Numbered from the stretch's first letter, positions 1 to 11,169 are shown. The stretch: 13,324 bases of DNA from Euryarchaeota archaeon TMED132 (GCA_002172355.2 NHGH02000014.1:60634-73957), one strand, 5' to 3'. Numbers and translations: made by a program. Notes: a model not told the origin generated them from the letters alone.

Positions 1-3324
<3,324 letters not shown>

Positions 3325-3466
3325 TCAAATTCTAAAATCACCGAATTTAACAATGTAGAATTGGCAGATATTAACTATTTTTTGCTTCCAGCAGATGCGC
3401 CTAAAATCGCCTGCTGTGCATTGATTATCTGCCTGTCACTCCCCTACCATTACCAACCATCCGTGA

Positions 3467-3480
3467 AGGTGTTTAAAGGT
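3467..3480 (+). promoter_or_regulatory. Archaeal BRE/TATA-like promoter element pointing toward aroD
   Basis: AGGTGTTTAAAGGT matches, at 12 of 14 positions, the element upstream of the M28-like gene at 9876-9889 (AGGTATTTAAGGGT). The purine-rich side lies upstream in the plus orientation, as a BRE should. A start site about 25 nt downstream (near 3500) would give aroD an untranslated leader of roughly 120 nt. The alternative is the TTAATAAC at 3592-3599, which would make aroD nearly leaderless. Confidence 0.45.
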
Positions 3481-3554
3481 AGTGGAAAACTAACCCCAAA
3501 TAAGGCATATTGTAGACTAATTTTACTTGTTCAAAATATGGCTTTTTGGTAAAA

Positions 3555-3582
3555 ATGAAAAAATGAGAAAATCATCTTTCAT
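3555..3582 (+). repeat. AT-rich imperfect inverted repeat in the aroD leader
   Basis: ATGAAA (3555-3560) pairs with TTTCAT (3577-3582), and ATGA (3563-3566) pairs with TCAT (3572-3575). The loop is GAAAA, with a small AA/C internal mismatch. That gives ten base pairs, all but two of them A-T. It ends 37 bp before the aroD start. It could be a leader hairpin or a protein-binding dyad, or it may be chance in AT-rich DNA. Confidence 0.35.
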
Positions 3583-3619
3583 CCGTGAGCGTTAATAACA
3601 CTCCCTATTTGGACGGAAT

Positions 3620-4417
3620 ATGGCAGAGCCGAAAATATGCGTATCTCTCGAAGGGATTTCGGTAGATGAGATGATTGACGAAGCAAATAGAGCTAATATT
3701 GCTGGTGCTGATTATGTTGAAGTTCGCTTTGACAAATTATACCTTATCAAACCCGAACCAACTGTTACTGAAAATGAAGATGGTGAAAAAATTAGTAAAA
3801 TGTCACCAGAAAAAGAATGGGCTGTTAAAGACTTCAAAGAAATTGATGTGGAAAAATCAATTGAATCTCTAAAGGAAGGAATTCCTGTCCCTGTCATTTT
3901 CACCGTTAGACCTGTTAGAGAAGGTGGGTTCTTTGCTGGAACAGAAAAACAAAGGCTCGAAATACTTGACAACGCAATCGATTCAAATGTCAGTTTTGTT
4001 GACCTAGAACTATCAATAGGCGATAAAGAAAGAGATAAACTTTCTACAAAGGCCAAAGAGTCTGATTGTAAGATTATCGCTTCATATCACGACTCAAGTT
4101 CGACTCCTAATGCTGAAGACATTGTGAAAATGGTTAGAGAAAACTATGGTAAAGGAGACATCATGAAGTTTTGCACCTCTGTTGTAAATCATCAAGACTC
4201 ACTACAAATTATCGAAGCGGCTCACTCCTTGAAAGATGATGAAGACCCTCATTGCTTAATGGGACTTGGAAATGGCGGAGATTGGGTAAGACTTCATGCA
4301 CCTATTCTTGGACAAAGTCTTGTTTACGCTACAATGCTAAATCACTTCAGGCTCTCTGATAGAGGGCTGATTAATGTAAGAGACCTTCGTGATGCTTGGG
4401 CATTATTGGAATATTAA
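3620..4417 (+). CDS. aroD: 3-dehydroquinate dehydratase, type I
   Basis: This cytosolic shikimate-pathway enzyme dehydrates 3-dehydroquinate to 3-dehydroshikimate through a Schiff base. The 265-residue product shows the type I active site in order: EVRFD (Glu34, Arg36), TVRPVREGG (Arg97, Glu101), DLE (128-130), ASYHD with the general acid/base His157, MKF with the Schiff-base Lys183, and DWVRL with Arg224. These match E46, R48, R82, E86, H143, K170 and R213 of the Salmonella enzyme. Two things are unusual. A charged stretch of about 35 residues (41-75) follows EVRFD, where most family members are shorter. The C-terminal substrate loop reads LSDRGLIN (245-252) where the family usually has SAPGQ, so the loop Gln is replaced by Leu250. 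The start ATG is preceded only by a weak GGACGGAAT, so translation may be leaderless or weakly SD-dependent. It stands alone between divergent gyrB and a convergent gene whose stop codon is 12 bp away. Confidence 0.95.
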   Translation: MAEPKICVSLEGISVDEMIDEANRANIAGADYVEVRFDKLYLIKPEPTVTENEDGEKISKMSPEKEWAVKDFKEIDVEKSIESLKEGIPVPVIFTVRPVREGGFFAGTEKQRLEILDNAIDSNVSFVDLELSIGDKERDKLSTKAKESDCKIIASYHDSSSTPNAEDIVKMVRENYGKGDIMKFCTSVVNHQDSLQIIEAAHSLKDDEDPHCLMGLGNGGDWVRLHAPILGQSLVYATMLNHFRLSDRGLINVRDLRDAWALLEY

Positions 4418-4429
4418 ATTCCTAAATTA

Positions 4430-5563
4430 CTATTCTGGTAAGTTCGGAATTTGCTTACTATCGTCGTCTAATTGCCCTATTTGTTGATTGTTTGGATTAG
4501 TAGTTGAATTGGCCTCTTGCTGGATTTGATTGACAGCAGGGGGTATTTCTGGCTCTGTATTCAATGATGGTACGAAACCTGTCGGGGCTTGTTCTGATTC
4601 TAATCCAGCCCTCATGTATCTTGCATTGATAATAAATGGTGTAATGGCCAGCGATATTGTCAAAGCCAAGAAGACCAAAGAAACTGTAAAGTTCGGCAAT
4701 ATCAGAGTTCTTTCAGTAGTAATAATAGTTACATCAGCAGCAATTATTGCTTCTGGCGGGAGTTCATCATTATCATGAACATTGTCCCAAGTATCAATTA
4801 CAATGTAGAAATCTTGCCAATCCGGATCTCCAAAAATACCACTATACACTTCAGGGCCATCTAAACTTAAAGCAAAATTAACATTATCAACTTGTTCATA
4901 CTGATGGGCATCTCTGTAGGTTTTCCAACCAAGGAAATTGAAACTCCTCCATTCAGGAGGTATATCACTCATAGATTGTTCAACATCAGAATACCATCGG
5001 TTATCTGAATGGGATGAAAAGTAACTTTCCTCATATTTTTGATATTCACTTGAAGTCATAAGATATACATCTGCACTAACATCAGAATTACTAGTTTGAT
5101 TTAAATTTTGAAGAGTTATGCAAACCGTAGTTCTGTGATTAGCAGATAAATTGACCTTTATTGCTCCAACACTATCATTTCCAACCAAAAGAGTCGAATG
5201 ATGGTTAGAATCTAAAGGTTCTAAATTATGCTCATATAAGTCATACATCCATGATGGTTCAGGACTAAGAGACTGGTCTACTACTGAATCCTGTTCATCG
5301 GAGCCATCATTTCCTGAGTCACTATTTTTTCCTTTACGGCCTTCATCCTCTTCCCAAAAACTCCACCAATCTTCGTAAGGATTATAGTGAGGGACCATAG
5401 CAATTCTTTGAAGGGATTCGTTCCACCTAACTGGCTCTAAGTCTCCTTTGCAAGCATCTGCTGCTGATGCGTTTTTACTAATTGATAAAGACGAGTCTGG
5501 TGAAACTGCAATTAGAGGAGCAATTAGTATGAAAAGTACAACAAGTACGAATCTAGACCTCAT
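4430..5563 (-). CDS. Secreted, C-terminally membrane-anchored protein of unknown function
   Basis: I do not recognise this 377-residue protein. A signal peptide or N-terminal helix is clear (about 5-21, FVLVVLFILIAPLIAV). It is followed by an aromatic stretch (PYEDWWSFW, 62-70) and a charged low-complexity linker (about 71-100). Residues 105-285 look like an extracellular beta-rich domain with the segment VYLMTSSEYQKY, which recalls pre-peptidase C-terminal (PPC-like) sandwiches, though this is only a resemblance. One transmembrane helix (about 289-313) ends in an arginine-containing stop (NARYMR), and a Pro/Asn/Gln-rich tail of about 60 residues follows, probably cytosolic. Several N-x-S/T sequons (31, 48, 129, 138, 155) and a possible cysteine pair (38, 148) fit an exported glycoprotein. 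The start has GAGGGAG 7 nt upstream. It begins 52 bp after the large PKD metallopeptidase on the same strand, so the two are probably co-transcribed and act at the same cell surface. Confidence 0.88.
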   Translation of the reverse strand: MRSRFVLVVLFILIAPLIAVSPDSSLSISKNASAADACKGDLEPVRWNESLQRIAMVPHYNPYEDWWSFWEEDEGRKGKNSDSGNDGSDEQDSVVDQSLSPEPSWMYDLYEHNLEPLDSNHHSTLLVGNDSVGAIKVNLSANHRTTVCITLQNLNQTSNSDVSADVYLMTSSEYQKYEESYFSSHSDNRWYSDVEQSMSDIPPEWRSFNFLGWKTYRDAHQYEQVDNVNFALSLDGPEVYSGIFGDPDWQDFYIVIDTWDNVHDNDELPPEAIIAADVTIITTERTLILPNFTVSLVFLALTISLAITPFIINARYMRAGLESEQAPTGFVPSLNTEPEIPPAVNQIQQEANSTTNPNNQQIGQLDDDSKQIPNLPE

Positions 5564-5615
5564 TTTAATGCTCCCTCATTTTTTCTATTTCATCGGCAGT
5601 TCAAGATTGTAGCGA

Positions 5616-8600
5616 TTAGATTCTTCTACGTAACGGTCTGATGTAACCACTATCATCATTGCGGCGTTCGTCCTTAGAAAGTATCGATGGAGCAGGAGGA
5701 GGAGTATGTTGGTCCATACCAAGTAAACCACCTTGAACTTCCACGTGTTCAACATCAGTATATGTTTCAGCAGCTTGCTTAGCTTCATCTTCAATATCAC
5801 TTGAATCACGCATAACCAACCAACCTAGAATTAATGCCACTGCGATTAATGCTACGAAAGTAGCTAAATCTGAACCTGCTTCTTTAATCCAACTCATCCA
5901 ATCTTCAAGTTCAAAGTCTGATAGTGATGGCGGGTCATCGGGCTTAGGTACAACATTTATTTCTTCAGTCAAATATGCGCACATACCTAATCCGTCACAT
6001 GCCTGGAGTCCAATTACGTACTTTCCAGATTCATTCCACACAGGAGTGATTCGATAGATAGGTGAATTTTCTGGAATGATGTAATCATCTGTCGCATCGC
6101 CATTTCCATCTTCATCCAATTCTAAATTAACATCCCATTTGACTACAAGTTCTGATTCAATAAACTCATCCTTATCAAATAATGAACCATCGTCAATATT
6201 GATATCTCTGTAAATCAATTTATTTTGATCAAGTTCAATATCAGAGATATTAGCAGATAAATAAATCGATTGTTCTATTATTATTTCATCCGGATATGAA
6301 ATGTCCTCTATTACAGGCGGGTTATCAACTACAATCGTGAAGCTTTCTCTACTGACATCACCAGTTCCAAATGCGTCTCTAACAGTTAGGGTAACTGTAT
6401 ATGCGCCAGGACTTGAATAAGAATGCCAAGGTGATGATTCATGATTAAGAGGTGAAGCATCTCCAAAATCCCAAGTATATTCTACCAGCCCATTCCAATC
6501 TTCTAGCATTGCATCAAGTGGAGCAAATTTACCTTCAAATCTTCTATCACCGTCTCTAGTCCCATCTGAATCAAAGTATAGCATCAAATTAGGTGCTGTA
6601 AATGTATTATCATTTTCATCAAAGGTATGAGACCATGCATCAGGAATGAAACCTTCTGGTCTTGGAGTCGTATCTGTTACTTGTTGACCTGAAACCCAAG
6701 CATCAAGAATTTTTACTGAAATTATAGGCAAAGGATTAGCAATTCTAATAGTCATAGTCCTAGTCAAACTTTGAGCCCCTTCTTCATCGATAACAAACAG
6801 ACTTACAACATGAACTCCAGGTTCTGTAAAAGTAAACGTTGATTGAGGTTTGTCACCAAAGTTTCCATCACCAAATGACCAGTTGAAAGATAGATCACTT
6901 GAATCACCCATCGTCCCGTCGATATCAAAGGAATTTCTACCATCGAATGTGTATGGTACATCTACCAATCCATCTTCAGCCCTAAAGTCAATCAATGAAT
7001 TGCCTTCATCATCATTGACTCTAACTAAGAAATCAGCGACTGGGACTTGATTGAGTACATTAATGAATATTTGAGTAGAAGATTCGCTGCCATCATCATC
7101 AGTTACAGTCAGAACTGCTGCCTTTAGTCCCGGTGAATTCCATGAAGGATTAGGATAGGCCACTGTAGAGGTTGTCTCTACAAAATCATCACTCTTATCT
7201 GTAATTCCTCCACCAAGGTTGACACCTTCTGGGAAGTTCCATTCATATTGAATAATTAATCCATCATCATCTGTAAACACATCTGGCATTAGAATTGAAG
7301 TGTATGTATAAGTGGTTAGATTATCTGTAAAAATCTGATATGGCACTCTATTATTTACATATACAAGAATACTCTTCTGACCACTGTTTATTCCATCAAA
7401 TACTGTTAGTGTGAGGTTGAAAGTCACATTTTCTCCAGTAATATCGCCCCATTCATGCTGAGCAAGGTACATTCCGATTCCTGAATCGATTTCCCCATCT
7501 CCCCAATCCCACTGGTATTGTAAATTTTCAACTGGGACGTTGTCTGAAGATTTTGAGGCTGAAAATTGAATTAATTGGTCTGTGAAAATACTTATTTCAG
7601 TATCAATAACTAAGTTATTGACCGAAATAACTGGAACAGGCATCGAGTCATCGGTGACATTGACTTGATGTATTTCTATATCTGACCAAGTATTTCCTTG
7701 GTCCATGATTCTTAGAGTTGAGTTGTATACTCCAATGGATTGATAAGACCTAGTTGGAGACTTCAAAGAAGATGTCACACCATCATCAAAATCCCAAGCA
7801 TAGGCGACTGGCGAATCTAAATACGGAAGTGAATTATTATCAAAAGATAACCCCCATGCGTCAAATCCACCACCACTAAACTCAATATTTTCCCAGGTCT
7901 GAGTTTGATTAGATGAAATACTACCATTTGCAGTTGGGCGCATGTTAGAAAGTGCCAAAGGCGAAGAAGAAGAACTATCCACTAAAGTTCCAATCATGTC
8001 ATACATGTCAAACTGGAATGTATAGGTGCCATCAAGAGGAGCAGTGAACCATATATCACTAGAAGTATCTTGACCACCGCCAGCAGAAATTCTGTTGGAA
8101 ATGGAGTCAACTAATTCTCCTGAAGAATCCATAACACTGATATCGACATCTAAGTCTTCAAAGAAAGCATTTGAAAATACATTGAAACTAATGTGAGAAG
8201 TATCGTCATTTCCATCTCCGTCTCTGTCCGATGTTTCAGTAGTGTTGAGTGTTAAAGTAGCTGGAGATGTGATTCTTGCTGCTTCGATATCAACTGTTCC
8301 TTGAGGATATGATGGTCCACATGAAGTATAATCACAATCGGCCACTGTACTTGCATACCATGTTATTGCCCATACTTCATCGGTCAAATTTCCAAAACCT
8401 GGCACAAGTGCTGTTGCTACATTACTTTGGAAGTCCAAATCGGTAACCGTAAGCAGTCCATCTACTGTAGATTTAGAAACTATAACTCCATCAAATTGGC
8501 TAACATCTGAAGTTAATCTAATGGTTAATGGGGCAGGAGAAGATGAACCAGGAGTAAACTTGAATGCCCTAATGCCCCAACCTTCCACGGAATTACCAGT

Positions 8601-9830
8601 AGAAGACCAAGGAGTGCTCCAATCACTGTTTGTTGCAGCAGGTTGAACTCTACAAAAAGATGCTGAAGAGCAAGTAGGGGTCAAATCAAGGTTAGAAAAT
8701 CCATATATCCCTTGGTCTGAATCTAGAACTGCGGCGATAGAAAAGTTTGCAAATATCTGATTCATTGTTCGACCTATAGAGCCGCTTTGACCAGCAGGCG
8801 GTGATAAAGCTAATTTTTCAACACCGACCCCGCCTGTTGCAGAATCTTGAACCAATTGTCGCACTGCAGCACCTCCACCAAGATGATCTGCAAGATACAT
8901 AGTGAAGATGAATCCAGCTCCATAATCTGCGAATCTTTGATTCCACCAACGAACAGATAATTCAGATGCTTCAGTCCATTGATTGAGGTGGCTAACTAGA
9001 GTAGAATCGGCTCCAAAACAGAGAAAAATAGCCACATCTGCATTTCCTTCATCAATCCATAGATTTTCATATGGATCTTGTGCGTTGTGAAGTAAATGTT
9101 GTAATTCGTGGGCAATTATCGACTTACCCCAACTTAGAGTAATATCAGCATAATCGACAAACACCGACTCCCTAGCACTGGCAAAAGAAGGAGAAAAGTA
9201 ACCTCCGGTATTGAAGGGTCCATCTATGTCATGAATTATAATTTGAACTTGACAATTATTATCTATATCCGGTGGGGCAAGTCCTCTTCCGTCTTGGTAG
9301 TCTTTACCATAATAGGTAGTCATGGTCGGATAAATCGTACTATCCCAAGAAGAGGCTAGGTTGTTCAAAACTGTTGAAGAAAGCGTCCTTCCCGATTCAA
9401 CTATGAAAGCGACTGTATTGGTGGTCTTAGCGACATATGCATTTATTGAGCCTCCTGATGTTGGTACGCTTAATTCATCGCCAACTAAGTGGGGACTACA
9501 AACTCTACCGCTAGACCGTCCTTGAGTTACTGGCTCATATTTCATATCTTCAACACCTGGTCGACCCGCATCAATCCAAGCTTGCTTCATGAATCCATAA
9601 GCTGAGACTACTGGCTGTTCTTCTTCAATAAGCAAATATTGTGAACCATTGCTTATATCGAAGTCTTTCAAATCTCCAATTATTATACCGCCAGCATTGT
9701 AAGGTATTCTCTCTGTATTTTCGGCTGCGTCAGCACTTACTGAAGCAAAAATTGGAGACATTACAGAAATAAAAAATAGCGCAATCAAAAATAAGGCTTT
9801 ATTGGAACGATTTTCCGACATAATAAACAT
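5616..9830 (-). CDS. Giant surface metallopeptidase with PKD domains and C-terminal membrane anchor
   Basis: This 1404-residue exported protein probably hydrolyses extracellular proteins. A signal peptide covers about 11-34. The peptidase domain (about 40-380) carries HELQH (241-245) with catalytic Glu242, and a likely third zinc ligand, Glu261, in WIDEGNAD. This gluzincin pattern resembles M30/hyicolysin-type enzymes, but the family is not certain. Beta-sandwich regions follow (about 410-520 and 525-625). Then come PKD-type modules marked by WDFDDG (679), WDWGDG (774), a degenerate WNFPEG (864), WSFGDG (984) and WDFGD (1120), and an Ig-like region (1171-1296). Asp-rich loops such as DRDGDGNDD (535-543) probably bind calcium. 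A transmembrane helix (about 1322-1340) and a 64-residue cytosolic tail ending RPLRRRI close the protein. The inner ATG (Met4, 9821) is an alternative start. The promoter region is shared with the divergent M28-like gene. Confidence 0.95.
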   Translation of the reverse strand: MFIMSENRSNKALFLIALFFISVMSPIFASVSADAAENTERIPYNAGGIIIGDLKDFDISNGSQYLLIEEEQPVVSAYGFMKQAWIDAGRPGVEDMKYEPVTQGRSSGRVCSPHLVGDELSVPTSGGSINAYVAKTTNTVAFIVESGRTLSSTVLNNLASSWDSTIYPTMTTYYGKDYQDGRGLAPPDIDNNCQVQIIIHDIDGPFNTGGYFSPSFASARESVFVDYADITLSWGKSIIAHELQHLLHNAQDPYENLWIDEGNADVAIFLCFGADSTLVSHLNQWTEASELSVRWWNQRFADYGAGFIFTMYLADHLGGGAAVRQLVQDSATGGVGVEKLALSPPAGQSGSIGRTMNQIFANFSIAAVLDSDQGIYGFSNLDLTPTCSSASFCRVQPAATNSDWSTPWSSTGNSVEGWGIRAFKFTPGSSSPAPLTIRLTSDVSQFDGVIVSKSTVDGLLTVTDLDFQSNVATALVPGFGNLTDEVWAITWYASTVADCDYTSCGPSYPQGTVDIEAARITSPATLTLNTTETSDRDGDGNDDTSHISFNVFSNAFFEDLDVDISVMDSSGELVDSISNRISAGGGQDTSSDIWFTAPLDGTYTFQFDMYDMIGTLVDSSSSSPLALSNMRPTANGSISSNQTQTWENIEFSGGGFDAWGLSFDNNSLPYLDSPVAYAWDFDDGVTSSLKSPTRSYQSIGVYNSTLRIMDQGNTWSDIEIHQVNVTDDSMPVPVISVNNLVIDTEISIFTDQLIQFSASKSSDNVPVENLQYQWDWGDGEIDSGIGMYLAQHEWGDITGENVTFNLTLTVFDGINSGQKSILVYVNNRVPYQIFTDNLTTYTYTSILMPDVFTDDDGLIIQYEWNFPEGVNLGGGITDKSDDFVETTSTVAYPNPSWNSPGLKAAVLTVTDDDGSESSTQIFINVLNQVPVADFLVRVNDDEGNSLIDFRAEDGLVDVPYTFDGRNSFDIDGTMGDSSDLSFNWSFGDGNFGDKPQSTFTFTEPGVHVVSLFVIDEEGAQSLTRTMTIRIANPLPIISVKILDAWVSGQQVTDTTPRPEGFIPDAWSHTFDENDNTFTAPNLMLYFDSDGTRDGDRRFEGKFAPLDAMLEDWNGLVEYTWDFGDASPLNHESSPWHSYSSPGAYTVTLTVRDAFGTGDVSRESFTIVVDNPPVIEDISYPDEIIIEQSIYLSANISDIELDQNKLIYRDINIDDGSLFDKDEFIESELVVKWDVNLELDEDGNGDATDDYIIPENSPIYRITPVWNESGKYVIGLQACDGLGMCAYLTEEINVVPKPDDPPSLSDFELEDWMSWIKEAGSDLATFVALIAVALILGWLVMRDSSDIEDEAKQAAETYTDVEHVEVQGGLLGMDQHTPPPAPSILSKDERRNDDSGYIRPLRRRI

Positions 9831-9909
9831 CTCAAATAATTGCGATACTGCTATCTATTTGACCGAGTCGAAAAGAGGTATTTAAGGGTCAGTCTGCTAG
9901 GAGTCAATA
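9831..9909. promoter_or_regulatory. Compact divergent promoter between two exported metallo-enzymes
   Basis: Only 79 bp separate the start codons. Rightward, AGGTATTTAAGGGT (9876-9889) places a TATA centre about 28 nt before the ATG at 9910. This predicts a leaderless or near-leaderless mRNA, although an AGGAG (9899-9903) with 6-nt spacing is also present. Leftward, the minus strand has an AAATAGATA-like stretch (about 9852-9860) roughly 25-30 nt before the ATG at 9830 and no good ribosome site, again suggesting a very short leader. The closeness means the two polymerase complexes could interfere with each other or be controlled together. Confidence 0.6.
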
Positions 9910-11109
9910 ATGCTCATGAATGCCGGGGTGAAAAAAACATTTAGTAAACAACTAATTGTTCTAACTCTAGTCATGTGCCTATTGCCTCACAGCAACCTTG
10001 TTTTAGCGTTAGAAGATGGGCAAAAACCCAACTATCAATCAAGTCAGCCATGCGATTTTTATGATGATTTAGCCTTCAATTCCACCGCTGCCAACTCCTC
10101 TATAAAATGGCAAGTCGACTTAGGCCACAGGCTTCCTGGTTCAGATGCATCATATAATCTAAGAGAATCTATCAAAGAAAACTTAACTCAATGGCAATTT
10201 AGAGAGGAAACTCATGCTAGAGAGGACTTTAATCTAACAAATTTAATTGCAACATATGAGCCTGAAAATTCTTCAGGGCAAGAAATTTTCTTTGTTGCTC
10301 ATTATGATTCTAGAGACAGGGCTGAGAGAGATGAAAATGAGAGTATGCGAGACAAACCAATCGATGGTGCTAATGACGGCGCTAGTGGAGTTGCAGTACT
10401 AATTGAACTTGCTAAAATAATTCCTACTATGGAACTAAATCATACTGTCAGGCTACTATTCACTGATGGTGAAGACCAAGGAGTTAGGCCTGGTATTTAC
10501 GGTTCAAAGGCCTGGGCTGAAAATAAAACAGATTCCGAGTTGAACAAAATTTCTGCATTTATTGTTGTTGATATGATTGGAGATTATGACCTACATTTCA
10601 CGCATGTATGGCCGGGTTCTTCGGAACTTTGGCTAACTATTCAACCACTAGCAATAGCGACTGGGTTAGTAGATGGAGAACTGGATTGTAATGGAAACCC
10701 TGGAGAGGATATCTTTGATATTGAAACTTCAAATGGGGTTATTGATGACCATGTTGCTGCACATGAGAGAGGCGTTCCAGCGATTGATTTAATCGATATT
10801 AGATCTGGAGAAGGTGCTGAAAACTGGGGTGGTTATTGGCATACACACAATGATACAATCGATAAGGTAAGTGCTCAATCACTAGGCAGGATTGGCGAAC
10901 TACTAGAATTAGGTTTGAGAAGTTCTTCCTGGATAATAGAAAGTGAAACTTCACAAGAAAATCAATCAAGTGATATAATCGAAGAAATAGACAATGGGGA
11001 TTCAATAAATATTGAGACTTTCACTGTAGTTGGATTGATATCAATTGTAATTATTTTTTGCTTATTTACGGTCATCTTTTTCCTCGATTATCGTATTAGA
11101 AAGGTATGA
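9910..11109 (+). CDS. Membrane-anchored M28-family metallo-enzyme, glutaminyl-cyclase-like
   Basis: This 399-residue protein has an N-terminal signal/anchor (about 13-34), an M28-fold zinc domain (about 55-335) and a C-terminal transmembrane helix (371-392) with a short basic tail (DYRIRKV). The metal site reads HYDSR (His131, Asp133), GANDGASG (Asp156), FTDGEDQG (general base Glu188, ligand Asp189 where most peptidases have Glu), VDMIGD (Asp221) and YWHTHND (His311). The order matches M28 aminopeptidases. Several segments resemble glutaminyl-peptide cyclotransferases instead: DDHVAAHERGVPAIDLI (279-295) followed by W-H-T, where the cyclases have DDH..F..RGVP and a WHT motif. It may therefore release N-terminal residues from peptides outside the cell, or cyclise N-terminal Gln; sequence alone does not decide. 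It is divergent from the PKD metallopeptidase, so both probably serve extracellular peptide processing. Start choice: the ATG at 9910 fits both TATA and AGGAG; Met3 (9916) is possible. Confidence 0.92.
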   Translation: MLMNAGVKKTFSKQLIVLTLVMCLLPHSNLVLALEDGQKPNYQSSQPCDFYDDLAFNSTAANSSIKWQVDLGHRLPGSDASYNLRESIKENLTQWQFREETHAREDFNLTNLIATYEPENSSGQEIFFVAHYDSRDRAERDENESMRDKPIDGANDGASGVAVLIELAKIIPTMELNHTVRLLFTDGEDQGVRPGIYGSKAWAENKTDSELNKISAFIVVDMIGDYDLHFTHVWPGSSELWLTIQPLAIATGLVDGELDCNGNPGEDIFDIETSNGVIDDHVAAHERGVPAIDLIDIRSGEGAENWGGYWHTHNDTIDKVSAQSLGRIGELLELGLRSSSWIIESETSQENQSSDIIEEIDNGDSINIETFTVVGLISIVIIFCLFTVIFFLDYRIRKV

Positions 11110-11114
11110 AATAA

Positions 11115-11147
11115 CGCGGACTATTAGGGGAAGGGGTATTATCCGCG
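11115..11147. repeat. Inverted repeat CGCGGA...TCCGCG around a TATA box
   Basis: CGCGGA (11115-11120) and TCCGCG (11142-11147) are perfect 6-bp inverted arms, 21 bp apart. The right arm touches the end of the TATA-like TATTAT. GC-rich arms stand out in this AT-rich DNA. It could be an operator for a dimeric regulator or a weak hairpin after the M28-like gene; there is no T-tract to suggest a terminator. Confidence 0.4.
11131..11142 (+). promoter_or_regulatory. BRE/TATA-like promoter for the 11182-12024 gene
   Basis: AAGGGG directly upstream of TATTAT (11137-11142) looks like an archaeal BRE plus TATA. A start site about 25-27 nt downstream (near 11165) would leave a leader of roughly 16 nt containing GGAGGAG. 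It is placed right for a two-gene transcript running into the thymidylate-kinase-like gene. Confidence 0.5.
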
Positions 11148-11169
11148 CACCTTCACACATGAATTGAGC

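Noticed and set aside
3361..3552. A 63-codon plus-strand frame between gyrB and aroD
   Set aside because: It has no ribosome site, no protein-like pattern, and a promoter-like element in its middle. It reads as open intergenic sequence.
3598..3619. A strong ribosome site for aroD
   Set aside because: Only GGACGGAAT is present, a poor match. It may contribute, but it does not decide the start.
4418..4429. A possible bidirectional terminator between aroD and the convergent gene
   Set aside because: Only 12 bp separate the stops, and there is no hairpin or clear T-tract; the ends may simply overlap as transcripts.
5616..9830. PKD modules as recent DNA tandem repeats
   Set aside because: The modules differ strongly in length and sequence; the repetition is at fold level only.
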